In this document: positions 1-5,310 of the stretch, piece by piece
How the letters are laid out: the number at the start of each line of letters is the position of its first letter
Position numbering within the stretch: position 1 is the stretch's first letter
Origin: Bacteroidales bacterium
GTDB taxonomy: Bacteria > Bacteroidota > Bacteroidia > Bacteroidales > UBA1556
NCBI GenBank assembly: GCA_029939445.1
Contig: JAOZSY010000188.1
Coordinates: forward strand, 1 to 5,310
DNA length: 5,310 nucleotides
Direction of reading: 5' to 3'
Translations under genes and position numbers: made by a program
The notes under the pieces: generated by a model
Databases searched by the model: none
Seen by the model: the letters and a program-made list of their open reading frames with translations, nothing else
What the model was told of the DNA's origin: nothing

Positions 1-23
1 TATTACTTAAATCCAGCCTTCAT

Positions 24-44
24 TTCGACTAAGCTCAATACAAG
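24..44. repeat. Dispersed intergenic repeat, copy 1
   Basis: A 21-nt segment beginning TTCGACTAAGCTCAATACA matches a second copy at 2163-2183 at 18 of 21 positions, and all three differences are A/G changes. From memory, sequences of this kind (TTCGACTNNGCTCAGNNCAGG) are widely scattered between genes in Bacteroidota. This copy lies just past the stop codon of the minus-strand esterase gene and next to further repeat-like sequence at 57-149. Its function is unknown; it may be a remnant of a non-autonomous repeat family. Confidence 0.6.
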
Positions 45-53
45 CTTTACTAT

Positions 54-956
54 TTACTTCGTTTCTCTTCGTAAATCACTCTCCCGATAGCTATCAGGGA
101 CTGACGAATTACCCATTCTTAATTCCTTATTCCTAATTTTTAATTCCTTTAAATAAACATTATTAAAAAACTCGAAATGCCAAGCAATACTTTCTTTCCA
201 GTATTTTCTATCATGCCGTCCAGGGAAACTAAAATAGGTAGCATTAATATATAATGAATCGCATCGATCTTTAAAGGCTTTATTTGAATTATATAAATGA
301 TCCTTATTTCCACAATCGAAAATAATTGGTTTATCCGAAAATTTAATACTTTCCAATAAATTTATGCTAGAGTATAAATCAAATATAGCCTTATTATCAT
401 TGTATTCCCCAAGTCTATTACTTAAACTACTATATTTTAAGCCAGAAGCATTTAAATCAAGAACTCCACTTGTACTTCCTGCTGACGCAAAAAGCTTAGG
501 ATGCCGCAAAAATAAATACATTGCACCATGGCCTCCCATACTTAGGCCAGTAATAAAAATACCATTTGTATCAATGCTTAAATTACTTTTAAGGTAGGGT
601 AGATAGTCTTTTATAAAGAAGCTTTCAAATTTAGAGTCTTTTTGTTTTGGACTATCAAAATACCAACTATCTTTTCCTCCATCGGGGCAAACAATAATAC
701 AATTATACTTATTGGCAAAGGATTGTAGGTCCGTAATTTTGCTCCATTGTTTATAATCGCCACCGTAGCCATGTAGCATAATAACTAAGGCTGTGTTTTG
801 TTCAAAGAATGTTTGCTTTTGCTTGGGATAGAATATATATGAAGTGTCAGCTTGAGCTAAGTAATGGGTTTCTACTACAAAAGTTTTTTGAGCATAGGAA
901 TTTAAATTCCAGAATATTAAAAACAATACTAATGAGTAAAGTGTTACTGATTTCAT
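54..956 (-). CDS. Secreted alpha/beta-hydrolase, esterase D / feruloyl-esterase-like
   Basis: This is a 300-residue exported serine hydrolase of the putative-esterase (PF00756-like) group, probably cleaving an ester bond; the substrate cannot be read from sequence. Residues 1-22 form a signal peptide (Lys at 2, hydrophobic core, cleavage probably after SYA). An oxyanion-type HGYGG lies at 62-66, the nucleophile elbow GLSMG at 137-141 with Ser139, the probable acid Asp219 in CGNKDHLY, and the probable catalytic His248 in PGRHDRKYW, which resembles the PGGHDWxYW motif of feruloyl esterases. The fold should end near residue 268; the remaining ~32 residues are encoded by repeat-like DNA. The ATG is 28 nt downstream of the SDR stop codon, with no strong promoter or Shine-Dalgarno sequence between, so the two are probably co-transcribed with the SDR first. 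Cell location is periplasmic or secreted. Family is confident; specificity is unknown. Confidence 0.88.
   Translation of the reverse strand: MKSVTLYSLVLFLIFWNLNSYAQKTFVVETHYLAQADTSYIFYPKQKQTFFEQNTALVIMLHGYGGDYKQWSKITDLQSFANKYNCIIVCPDGGKDSWYFDSPKQKDSKFESFFIKDYLPYLKSNLSIDTNGIFITGLSMGGHGAMYLFLRHPKLFASAGSTSGVLDLNASGLKYSSLSNRLGEYNDNKAIFDLYSSINLLESIKFSDKPIIFDCGNKDHLYNSNKAFKDRCDSLYINATYFSFPGRHDRKYWKESIAWHFEFFNNVYLKELKIRNKELRMGNSSVPDSYRESDLRRETK
57..149. repeat. Composite repeat-like tract forming the esterase gene's 3' end
   Basis: Three simple modules follow one another. The first has two CTTCG words 10 nt apart (57-61 and 67-71). The second is a near-palindrome at 82-100, TCCC-GATAGCTATC-A-GGGA, whose 10-bp core at 86-95 is perfect and whose arms extend by 4 bp around one bulged A. 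The third is a low-complexity stretch at about 111-149 made of variations on AATTCCTTATTCC. From memory, all three types recur between genes in Bacteroidota genomes. Here they are translated as the last ~30 residues of the esterase, giving a tail unlike the enzyme fold. The palindrome could also fold in the mRNA; no clear U-tract follows it. Confidence 0.5.
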
Positions 957-984
957 TATGATCTACTTATATTAATAATGTTAT

Positions 985-1782
985 TTATTTTGCACGAACT
1001 CTACTTGCTAAATGGTAGAATAATCTTGGAAACCATCTTCTAATATGTACCATAATTATTTCTTTGCCGCCTACTAGGATTTCTTTTTTACCCTTTAGTA
1101 TTTTACCAATAATTATCTTTGCAGCTTTTTCTGAGCTCATACTATTTGCTTGTCCATCATCAAGTACACCATGCTTTGTGCCATCTTTTGTAAGTGCATT
1201 ATTAGAGATAGCAGTATTTATTCTGCCAGGAATAATCATGCTTACTTTTATATTATTTTCTACATTCTCGGCTCTTAAACTCTCAAAAAAACCATGCAGA
1301 GCTTGTTTTGAAGCACTATACGCCGAACGTAAAGGGAAGCCAAACTTGCCAACTACACTCGATACTGCACAAATATGACCACTTTGCTGTTTTATCATTA
1401 TTGGTAATACTGCTTTTGTAAGTGCTACAGTGCCAAAGAAATTGGTTTCCATTATCCGTCTATCAATATCAATACTAGTTTCTGAAACTAATGATCGTTG
1501 ACTTATTCCACCATTATTTATTAGGAAATCTATTCTTGAAAACTTCTGTACTACTTTGTCTGTAAGCTCTTTAGCATTACTCATGTCTTCCAGATCCATA
1601 GCTAGTATAAGGTAGTCATTCTCATTTGTATTGTTCTTAAGAATAATTTCTCTGAGTTTTACTTCATTACGTGAAGAAAGAATTACTTTTCCGCCATTGA
1701 CTAGTATGTGTTCTACTAATGCTCTTCCAATACCGGAGCTAGCACCTGTAATCCACCAAACAGTATTTTTTATAGATTTCAT
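985..1782 (-). CDS. Short-chain dehydrogenase/reductase (classical SDR, DHRS7-like)
   Basis: This 265-residue cytoplasmic NAD(P)(H)-dependent oxidoreductase has a complete classical SDR set. The cofactor motif TGASSGIG is at residues 12-19, preceded by VWWI; Arg38 after the second strand (SSRN) suggests NADP preference. NNGG is at 89-92, and the catalytic tetrad is Asn114, Ser142, Tyr155 and Lys159 (YSASK). The C-terminal part (KHGVLDDGQ, then a segment resembling GMSPEECA, then a basic FPRLFYHLASR end) is like the DHRS7/DHRS7B branch, whose members often act on lipid or carbonyl substrates; the substrate here is unknown. No signal peptide is seen, but the hydrophobic, basic C-terminus could touch the membrane. 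The start at 1782 is supported by a TATATTTG promoter element only 4 nt upstream, implying a leaderless or nearly leaderless mRNA. It is the first gene of a probable two-gene operon with the esterase. Confidence 0.92.
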   Translation of the reverse strand: MKSIKNTVWWITGASSGIGRALVEHILVNGGKVILSSRNEVKLREIILKNNTNENDYLILAMDLEDMSNAKELTDKVVQKFSRIDFLINNGGISQRSLVSETSIDIDRRIMETNFFGTVALTKAVLPIMIKQQSGHICAVSSVVGKFGFPLRSAYSASKQALHGFFESLRAENVENNIKVSMIIPGRINTAISNNALTKDGTKHGVLDDGQANSMSSEKAAKIIIGKILKGKKEILVGGKEIIMVHIRRWFPRLFYHLASRVRAK

Positions 1783-1786
1783 ACTA

Positions 1787-1794
1787 CAAATATA
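1787..1794 (-). promoter_or_regulatory. Bacteroidota-type -7 promoter element for the SDR-esterase operon
   Basis: On the minus strand the sequence reads TATATTTG-TAGT-ATG, an exact match to the TAnnTTTG -7 consensus of Bacteroidota primary sigma factor promoters. It ends 4 nt before the SDR start codon, so transcription should begin at or within a few bases of the ATG, leaving no room for a ribosome-binding site. No convincing TTTG-type -33 element is seen at the usual distance, which lowers confidence. Confidence 0.55.
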
Positions 1795-2080
1795 TGTATT
1801 TATATAGTTTGTTTGTTTGGTATTTTTTATAATAATTTGTTTATTGATTAATTACTTCATATAAATGATTATTGATGTCAGATTTGTTCATGAAAATCCA
1901 ATCAAGTAAATTTTTAATTAATAATTAGAATAGTAAAATATCTATGAATTTTAATTTTTTGACCATTCTGCAATCGTTAATCTGGTAATCTAAAACTATA
2001 TAAGTAATTAGAAATAAATAATGTCGTATATTTATTTTACCTGTTTTTTATAATTAGTTAGCTAAAATTAATTTATGAAT
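1795..2080. other. AT-rich non-coding spacer, nothing recognised
   Basis: About 290 nt of very AT-rich DNA upstream of the SDR gene. It has no open frame of useful length, no RNA gene and no clear hairpin-plus-U terminator. A GTTT word is repeated three times in tandem at 1807-1818, just upstream of the SDR promoter element. It may hold regulatory sites that cannot be recognised by eye. Confidence 0.5.
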
Positions 2081-2089
2081 ACAAAAAAA

Positions 2090-2198
2090 TCCTCCGACCA
2101 AATTGCTTGGAAACTTCAATAAAACGGGCATATTACTTATGCAATTTGCCACCTCTTTTCACTTCGGCTAAGCTCAGTACAGGTCTATGGAGGACTAA
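2090..2198. repeat. GC-richer hairpin-forming island, possible MITE-like element
   Basis: This ~109-nt stretch is about 43% GC, while its flanks are far more AT-rich. Its ends pair: TCCTCCGACC at 2090-2099 complements GGTC at 2182-2185 and GGAGGA at 2189-2194, giving 10 bp with a 3-nt bulge. Inside, CAAATTGC (2099-2106) is a perfect inverted match to GCAATTTG (2141-2148). The 9-nt word ACAAAAAAA lies directly left of it (2081-2089) and again just right of it (2199-2207), like a target-site duplication. It contains dispersed repeat copy 2. No coding capacity is seen. Read from the minus strand, the outer stem is followed at once by seven U residues, so it could instead be a minus-strand terminator or a small structured RNA. 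Confidence 0.4.
2163..2183. repeat. Dispersed intergenic repeat, copy 2
   Basis: This 21-nt segment beginning TTCGGCTAAGCTCAGTACA is 18/21 identical to, and in the same orientation as, the copy at 24-44. It lies within the GC-richer hairpin island, and its last two bases belong to the island's right-hand stem (GGTC). Two copies within ~2.1 kb support a dispersed family. Confidence 0.6.
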
Positions 2199-2277
2199 AC
2201 AAAAAAACTTCCAAACTATTAAATAATACGACAGTATATCCTGCCTATTACTTAATAGCAATTTATATTATTTTTTA

Positions 2278-2285
2278 TATATTTG
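2278..2285 (+). promoter_or_regulatory. Bacteroidota-type -7 promoter element for the lipoprotein gene
   Basis: TATATTTG matches TAnnTTTG exactly and is followed by TAG, as in the SDR promoter. It ends 37 nt before the lipoprotein ATG, giving a 5' untranslated region of about 30 nt. No clear -33 TTTG is visible. Such motifs arise by chance in AT-rich DNA, but the placement next to a start codon supports the call. Confidence 0.5.
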
Positions 2286-2322
2286 TAGGAATTATTTATA
2301 GCTCTATTAAATTAACTGAATA

Positions 2323-3018
2323 ATGATAAAGTATTTTTATATAATTCTGATAATATTTCTAGTTATTTTCTCTTGTAAGAAAGACGAAGAGAGTATTGAT
2401 ATTCCACCTACAATAGAGTACGATTTCTTTTGTCCTCAGGAAAATGTACATTGGATACAGAATGGATATGTGACTGCTTGGCCAGAAGGAATAGTTTATA
2501 TGCGAGATATATATACTCCTGATGGTGATACGTTTTTGTTTGGAAATACCTATTATAAGCTATTGCAAGAGCGGAGAGAGATTAGAGATTTTTCGGATAA
2601 TAGTATTGTTGACGATACAACTTATAGTACTTCTTTGGCTGGTTTGTACCGTGTGGATGTGCCTGAACAGAAGATGTATTATCCCGAATATAATAATGGG
2701 AGTTACCAAGGCGATGTATTATTTATGGATTACAATATTGCAATTGGTGATACTTTAGCAAAGAATGATAATAGCTGTGTTATAGTTGTATATAGAGATA
2801 GTATTAGTTTTGGTGGGGAATATTTGCGAAAAATTCAATACGAAAGAAGTTCAATTAATACGTCTCCACCCATATACTCATCATATATATTGCAAGTTTA
2901 TGATATGCCCCTTGGTATGCCATCTCAGTTATGTGGAGGTATAGGTAATTCATATCCTGGAACAATAAGTCCAATTATACTAGTTCTCAATGGAGATAGT
3001 TTGCAACTTAATAGGTAA
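2323..3018 (+). CDS. Probable surface-exposed lipoprotein of unknown function
   Basis: This is a 231-residue protein with a lipoprotein signal: a short Lys-containing N-terminus, a hydrophobic core at residues 5-17 and a lipobox VIFSC with the lipidated Cys18. The residues after it, KKDEES, resemble the charged lipoprotein export signal that sends lipoproteins to the outer surface in Bacteroidota. The mature part has phrases (GNTYYKL, GLYRVDVPEQKMYY, DYNIAIGDTL, a later Tyr/Lys-rich strand, GGIGNSYPG) in the same order as an unnamed beta-rich module that I recall from many secreted Bacteroidota proteins, often ones with sorting tails. There is no C-terminal sorting domain here; the lipid anchor would replace it. 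Three further cysteines are at 37, 152 and 204. No catalytic motif is seen. It is monocistronic and convergent with the carbonic anhydrase gene. The lipoprotein call is firm; the function is unknown. Confidence 0.82.
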   Translation: MIKYFYIILIIFLVIFSCKKDEESIDIPPTIEYDFFCPQENVHWIQNGYVTAWPEGIVYMRDIYTPDGDTFLFGNTYYKLLQERREIRDFSDNSIVDDTTYSTSLAGLYRVDVPEQKMYYPEYNNGSYQGDVLFMDYNIAIGDTLAKNDNSCVIVVYRDSISFGGEYLRKIQYERSSINTSPPIYSSYILQVYDMPLGMPSQLCGGIGNSYPGTISPIILVLNGDSLQLNR

Positions 3019-3034
3019 TTTTGAACCAGACTTC

Positions 3035-3081
3035 AGTACTCAATGGTTGATAACTGAATACTGTTGAGTACTAGTTATCAA
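3035..3081. terminator. Interlocked inverted repeats at the convergent gene junction
   Basis: Two perfect 9-bp inverted pairs interlock in the order A-B-A'-B'. AGTACTCAA (3035-3043) pairs with TTGAGTACT (3064-3072), and TTGATAACT (3047-3055) pairs with AGTTATCAA (3073-3081). A and B can also fold together locally (loop TGG), as can A' and B' (ACTAGT centre). The right part includes the stop codon and last codons of the carbonic anhydrase gene; the left part starts 17 nt past the lipoprotein stop. The location suits a bidirectional terminator, but neither strand has a clear U-tract after a stem, so the terminator label is tentative. Confidence 0.4.
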
Positions 3082-3721
3082 ATACAACCTCGCCAGTAGA
3101 GTGATCATATACTGCTCCGGCAATAATGATATCTCCATCTTTTTCAAGATTTCGAAGAATAGGACTTTGGTTGCGGATGTCGTTAATTGATTGTTCAACA
3201 TTTTTATTTGCAACAAGATTTACAAATTTAAGATTCTTGGCAGTACGTTCAAATCCTTCTTCTGTTTTTACCTTCTCTGCTGCTAATTGTATATTACGCA
3301 ATGATGGACTAAGATTATCGAGCACAACATTATCAATTGCACCTTTTACGGCACCGCAAGATGTATGCCCAAGCACTAGAACTAACTTCGAACCACTTAT
3401 CGCACAAGCATATTCCATGCTTCCCAAAATATCTTGATTAATTATATTACCAGCAATACGGGCGATAAATAAATCGCCAATTCCTTGGTCGAAAAGTATG
3501 GAAGGCTCTACACGTGAATCAATACAACCTAATACTATTGCATAAGGATGTTGTGAGTTGATAGTTTCGCGAATATGCCATTCGTGCTCACGCTCAATCA
3601 TGTCCTTTTTTACAAAACGATCATTTCCTTCTTTCATCATTTGTAAGGCCATATCTGGTGTAATAGTCGAAAGTATCTCTTTGCTCTTAACTTGCTTACT
3701 TAATTCTTGTGTATTTGGCAT
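3071..3721 (-). CDS. Beta-class carbonic anhydrase
   Basis: This 216-residue enzyme interconverts CO2 and bicarbonate using a zinc ion. All key residues are present: zinc ligands Cys66, His119 and Cys122 (motifs CIDSR at 66-70 and GHTSCG at 118-123) and the catalytic dyad Asp68/Arg70. The RIAGN segment at 88-92 and the ILGSMEYA stretch that follows are typical of the family. Length is normal for a bacterial beta-CA. There is no signal peptide, so it is cytoplasmic. It lies 63 nt downstream of the SulP transporter on the same strand, which suggests that it hydrates CO2 or uses the HCO3- brought in by that transporter. The gap holds a 7-of-8 match to the TAnnTTTG element (minus strand, 3763-3770, TATATTCG), so it may have its own promoter as well as read-through from sulP. 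The A-rich leader has no Shine-Dalgarno sequence, as is common in this phylum. The stop codon lies within the inverted repeats at 3035-3081. Confidence 0.95.
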   Translation of the reverse strand: MPNTQELSKQVKSKEILSTITPDMALQMMKEGNDRFVKKDMIEREHEWHIRETINSQHPYAIVLGCIDSRVEPSILFDQGIGDLFIARIAGNIINQDILGSMEYACAISGSKLVLVLGHTSCGAVKGAIDNVVLDNLSPSLRNIQLAAEKVKTEEGFERTAKNLKFVNLVANKNVEQSINDIRNQSPILRNLEKDGDIIIAGAVYDHSTGEVVFDN

Positions 3722-3762
3722 ATTTGTGTGTTTGTTATAAAATATATCAAGAGTTTGTTTTG

Positions 3763-3770
3763 CGAATATA
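3763..3770 (-). promoter_or_regulatory. Weak candidate promoter between the transporter and carbonic anhydrase
   Basis: The minus strand reads TATATTCG, matching TAnnTTTG at 7 of 8 positions, 41 nt before the carbonic anhydrase start. No -33 element is seen. If real, it would let the carbonic anhydrase be transcribed apart from the transporter; chance occurrence in such AT-rich DNA is quite possible. Confidence 0.22.
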
Positions 3771-3784
3771 CTAAATCTAGCATA

Positions 3785-5310
3785 TTAATTAATTATTTTT
3801 TCTTTTAACCAATTTTCACATTGATTAATTGCCAAGCAGTTTTCTTCAGGAATAAGTCCTGGAACAATATTTATATGTCGAAACATACTCTCAGCTTGGC
3901 CATAAAGTCCAGTTAAAAGAATGGTAGTGCCTTTTTGTTTAAGCTCCATAAGGGTGTCTTCCATTGCATAAAGCCCACTTTGATCTACATAAGGTACTTT
4001 ATCCATCCTTATTATTACAACTTTTGCATCGGGAATAGATTTCATAATATCCTGAAAACCAGAAGCTGCCCCAAAAAATAATGGACCATTGATATGCTTA
4101 ATGTAAATCTTATCGCTAGTAATAGTTTTTATTTTAGCTTCATCATCCCAAGGTTTTTCAGGCTTAAAGTCTTTTAATGATTCAGCTTTACTGCCTTGCT
4201 CAACAAGGTCTGATGCTTTTTTCATAAATAGTAATGAGGAGAGCACCATTCCAACAGCAACAGCAACAAGTAAATCTACAAAAACAGTAAGTAATAGTAC
4301 TAATATCATTATAATAGCATCACTTTTAGGAATACTGCGTATATGACTAATGCCTTTATAATCGATAATTCCAATACCTACAGTGATTAGTATTCCTGCT
4401 AAAACAGCATTTGGCACATGGCCAACCAAAGTTCCTAATCCTAGCAGTATTGCAAGAAGAAGTATACCGGCCATTACTCCTGAAAGTCTATTCTTTCCTC
4501 CAGAATTTATGTTGATAACAGTACGCATAGTTGCTCCTGCACCTGGCAAACCACCAATAAGTCCTGCACCTATATTACCAATTCCTTGACCTATAAGCTC
4601 CCGGTTACTATCGTGTTTAGTTTTAGTCATATTGTCAGCAACTACCGATGTAAGTAATGAATCAATTGCTCCTAATGCAGCAAGAGTTGCAGCATATTCA
4701 AATGCTTTAATCATAAGACCAAAGTCGGTAAAAACTTTTATGAAACCCAAATGAATTTGTGGAAGACCAGTTGGAAGAGCTCCTTCTGAATTGATACGGG
4801 TAAATAAACTTGGATCAACTATAAAATATGCACTCAAGGAAATAATTATTAGAGCCACTAATGTTGCAGGTACTTTCTTTGTTATCCGTGGTGTTGCATA
4901 TATTATTGCTATTGTAGCAATTGCAATCCCTACCGAAAAGTAGTTAATAAATTCTGGTATTTCGTGTATGGAACGAAGAGTGCCAAAAGCTCCACCTGCG
5001 GGAGCTGTAATGCCAAAGAAAGGAAATAATTGAGTAACAATAATTATTATTCCAATGCCACTCATAAATCCTGATACAACAGGGTAGGGTATGTATTTTA
5101 TGTATTTCCCTAATTTAAGAACTCCCAATAGTACCTGTAGTATACCTGCCATTACAAAAGTTGCAATTATGAAAGGTAAAGCGCTTTCTAGGGAACCCAT
5201 ATTTTGGATTGCTTCTGTAATTAATACAGCAGAAACAACAGTCATTGGTGCAGTGGGTCCACTAATTTGAGTTTTTGTTCCTCCAAATATAGCCGCTAAA
5301 ACCCCTAAAG
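3785..5310 (-). CDS. SulP-family anion transporter with STAS domain, probably bicarbonate (N-terminus cut off)
   Basis: The frame stays open to the right edge of the window. The in-frame ATG at 5245 is internal, because the 21 codons before it encode conserved SulP sequence (FGGTKTQISGPTAP). About 507 residues are visible; the family is usually 550-600, so roughly 40-90 are missing. Numbering from the ATG at 5245, residues 1 to ~340 are a run of hydrophobic membrane segments including the SulP signature region around 191-226 (DSLLTSVVADN, then NRELIGQGIGN). Residues ~378-486 form a cytoplasmic STAS domain with VDQSG at 420-424. Asp195, Thr199 and Gly237-Ala238-Thr239 correspond, from memory, to the sodium-site residues D258, T262 and G300-T302 of the BicA bicarbonate transporter. 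Together with the neighbouring carbonic anhydrase, this favours Na+/HCO3- symport over sulfate, but substrate cannot be proved from sequence. Located in the inner membrane. Confidence 0.93.
   Translation of the reverse strand, partial: LGVLAAIFGGTKTQISGPTAPMTVVSAVLITEAIQNMGSLESALPFIIATFVMAGILQVLLGVLKLGKYIKYIPYPVVSGFMSGIGIIIIVTQLFPFFGITAPAGGAFGTLRSIHEIPEFINYFSVGIAIATIAIIYATPRITKKVPATLVALIIISLSAYFIVDPSLFTRINSEGALPTGLPQIHLGFIKVFTDFGLMIKAFEYAATLAALGAIDSLLTSVVADNMTKTKHDSNRELIGQGIGNIGAGLIGGLPGAGATMRTVININSGGKNRLSGVMAGILLLAILLGLGTLVGHVPNAVLAGILITVGIGIIDYKGISHIRSIPKSDAIIMILVLLLTVFVDLLVAVAVGMVLSSLLFMKKASDLVEQGSKAESLKDFKPEKPWDDEAKIKTITSDKIYIKHINGPLFFGAASGFQDIMKSIPDAKVVIIRMDKVPYVDQSGLYAMEDTLMELKQKGTTILLTGLYGQAESMFRHINIVPGLIPEENCLAINQCENWLKEKIIN

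Noticed and set aside
364..597. Plus-strand open frame of 77 codons inside the esterase gene
   Set aside because: It is antisense to a well-supported enzyme gene, with no signal of its own; the plus-strand open frames inside the SDR, carbonic anhydrase and SulP genes were dismissed for the same reason.
1807..1818. Three tandem GTTT words upstream of the SDR promoter, as a possible phase-variation tract
   Set aside because: Three units are too few for frequent slippage and are expected by chance in AT-rich DNA.
2075..2122. 15-codon ORF MNTKKSSDQIAWKLQ crossing the left edge of the GC-richer island
   Set aside because: It is too short, has no recognised homology, and its far end lies in the hairpin sequence. 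Joining its start to the sequence beyond the island also gives a stop within a few codons, so it does not look like an interrupted gene.
2090..2194. tRNA or other known RNA gene in the GC-richer island
   Set aside because: No cloverleaf arms, TTCRA loop or other known RNA signature could be fitted; only the outer stem and one inner inverted repeat are seen.
2522..2758. Alternative plus-strand frame inside the lipoprotein gene
   Set aside because: It overlaps the lipoprotein frame, which has a clear signal peptide and promoter placement; its hydrophobic composition is a frame-shift shadow.
5243..5245. ATG taken as the true start of the SulP transporter
   Set aside because: The frame stays open upstream and encodes conserved SulP sequence (GGTKTQISGPTAP), so the gene begins beyond the window edge.

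Overview
This window is AT-rich (roughly one third GC by eye) and most likely comes from a member of the Bacteroidota. Three things point there. Two genes have the TAnnTTTG promoter element typical of that phylum close to their starts. There is a lipoprotein whose lipobox cysteine is followed by a charged KKDEE stretch, like the surface-export signals of these bacteria. There are also short dispersed intergenic repeats of the kind common in Bacteroidota genomes (TTCGRCTAAGCTCARTACA type and GATAGCTATC palindromes). No plasmid, phage, transposase, CRISPR, rRNA or tRNA sequence was recognised.

Layout. On the minus strand, 1782 to 54 holds a likely two-gene operon: a short-chain dehydrogenase/reductase followed 28 nt later by a secreted alpha/beta-hydrolase of the esterase D type, whose last ~32 codons run into repeat sequence. 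A 540-nt non-coding gap follows (1783-2322). It holds two outward-facing promoters and a GC-richer, hairpin-forming island (about 2090-2198) flanked by 9-nt direct repeats, which may be a small MITE-like element. On the plus strand, 2323-3018 encodes a probable surface lipoprotein of unknown function. It converges on a minus-strand pair separated by 63 nt: a beta-carbonic anhydrase (3721-3071) and, upstream of it, a SulP-family anion transporter with a C-terminal STAS domain (from the window's right edge to 3785; N-terminus cut off). The convergent junction at 3035-3081 contains two interlocked perfect 9-bp inverted repeats.

How the genes work together. The clearest functional unit is SulP transporter plus beta-carbonic anhydrase. 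The transporter has an Asp-x3-Thr pair and a Gly-Ala-Thr triplet that, from memory, match the sodium-binding residues of the cyanobacterial bicarbonate transporter BicA. The pair is therefore best read as bicarbonate uptake coupled to CO2/HCO3- interconversion, perhaps feeding anaplerotic carboxylases. The SDR/esterase pair and the lipoprotein have no evident link to it. The genes belong to known families. The less ordinary material is in the non-coding and repeat DNA, and no convincing new multi-gene system is visible.
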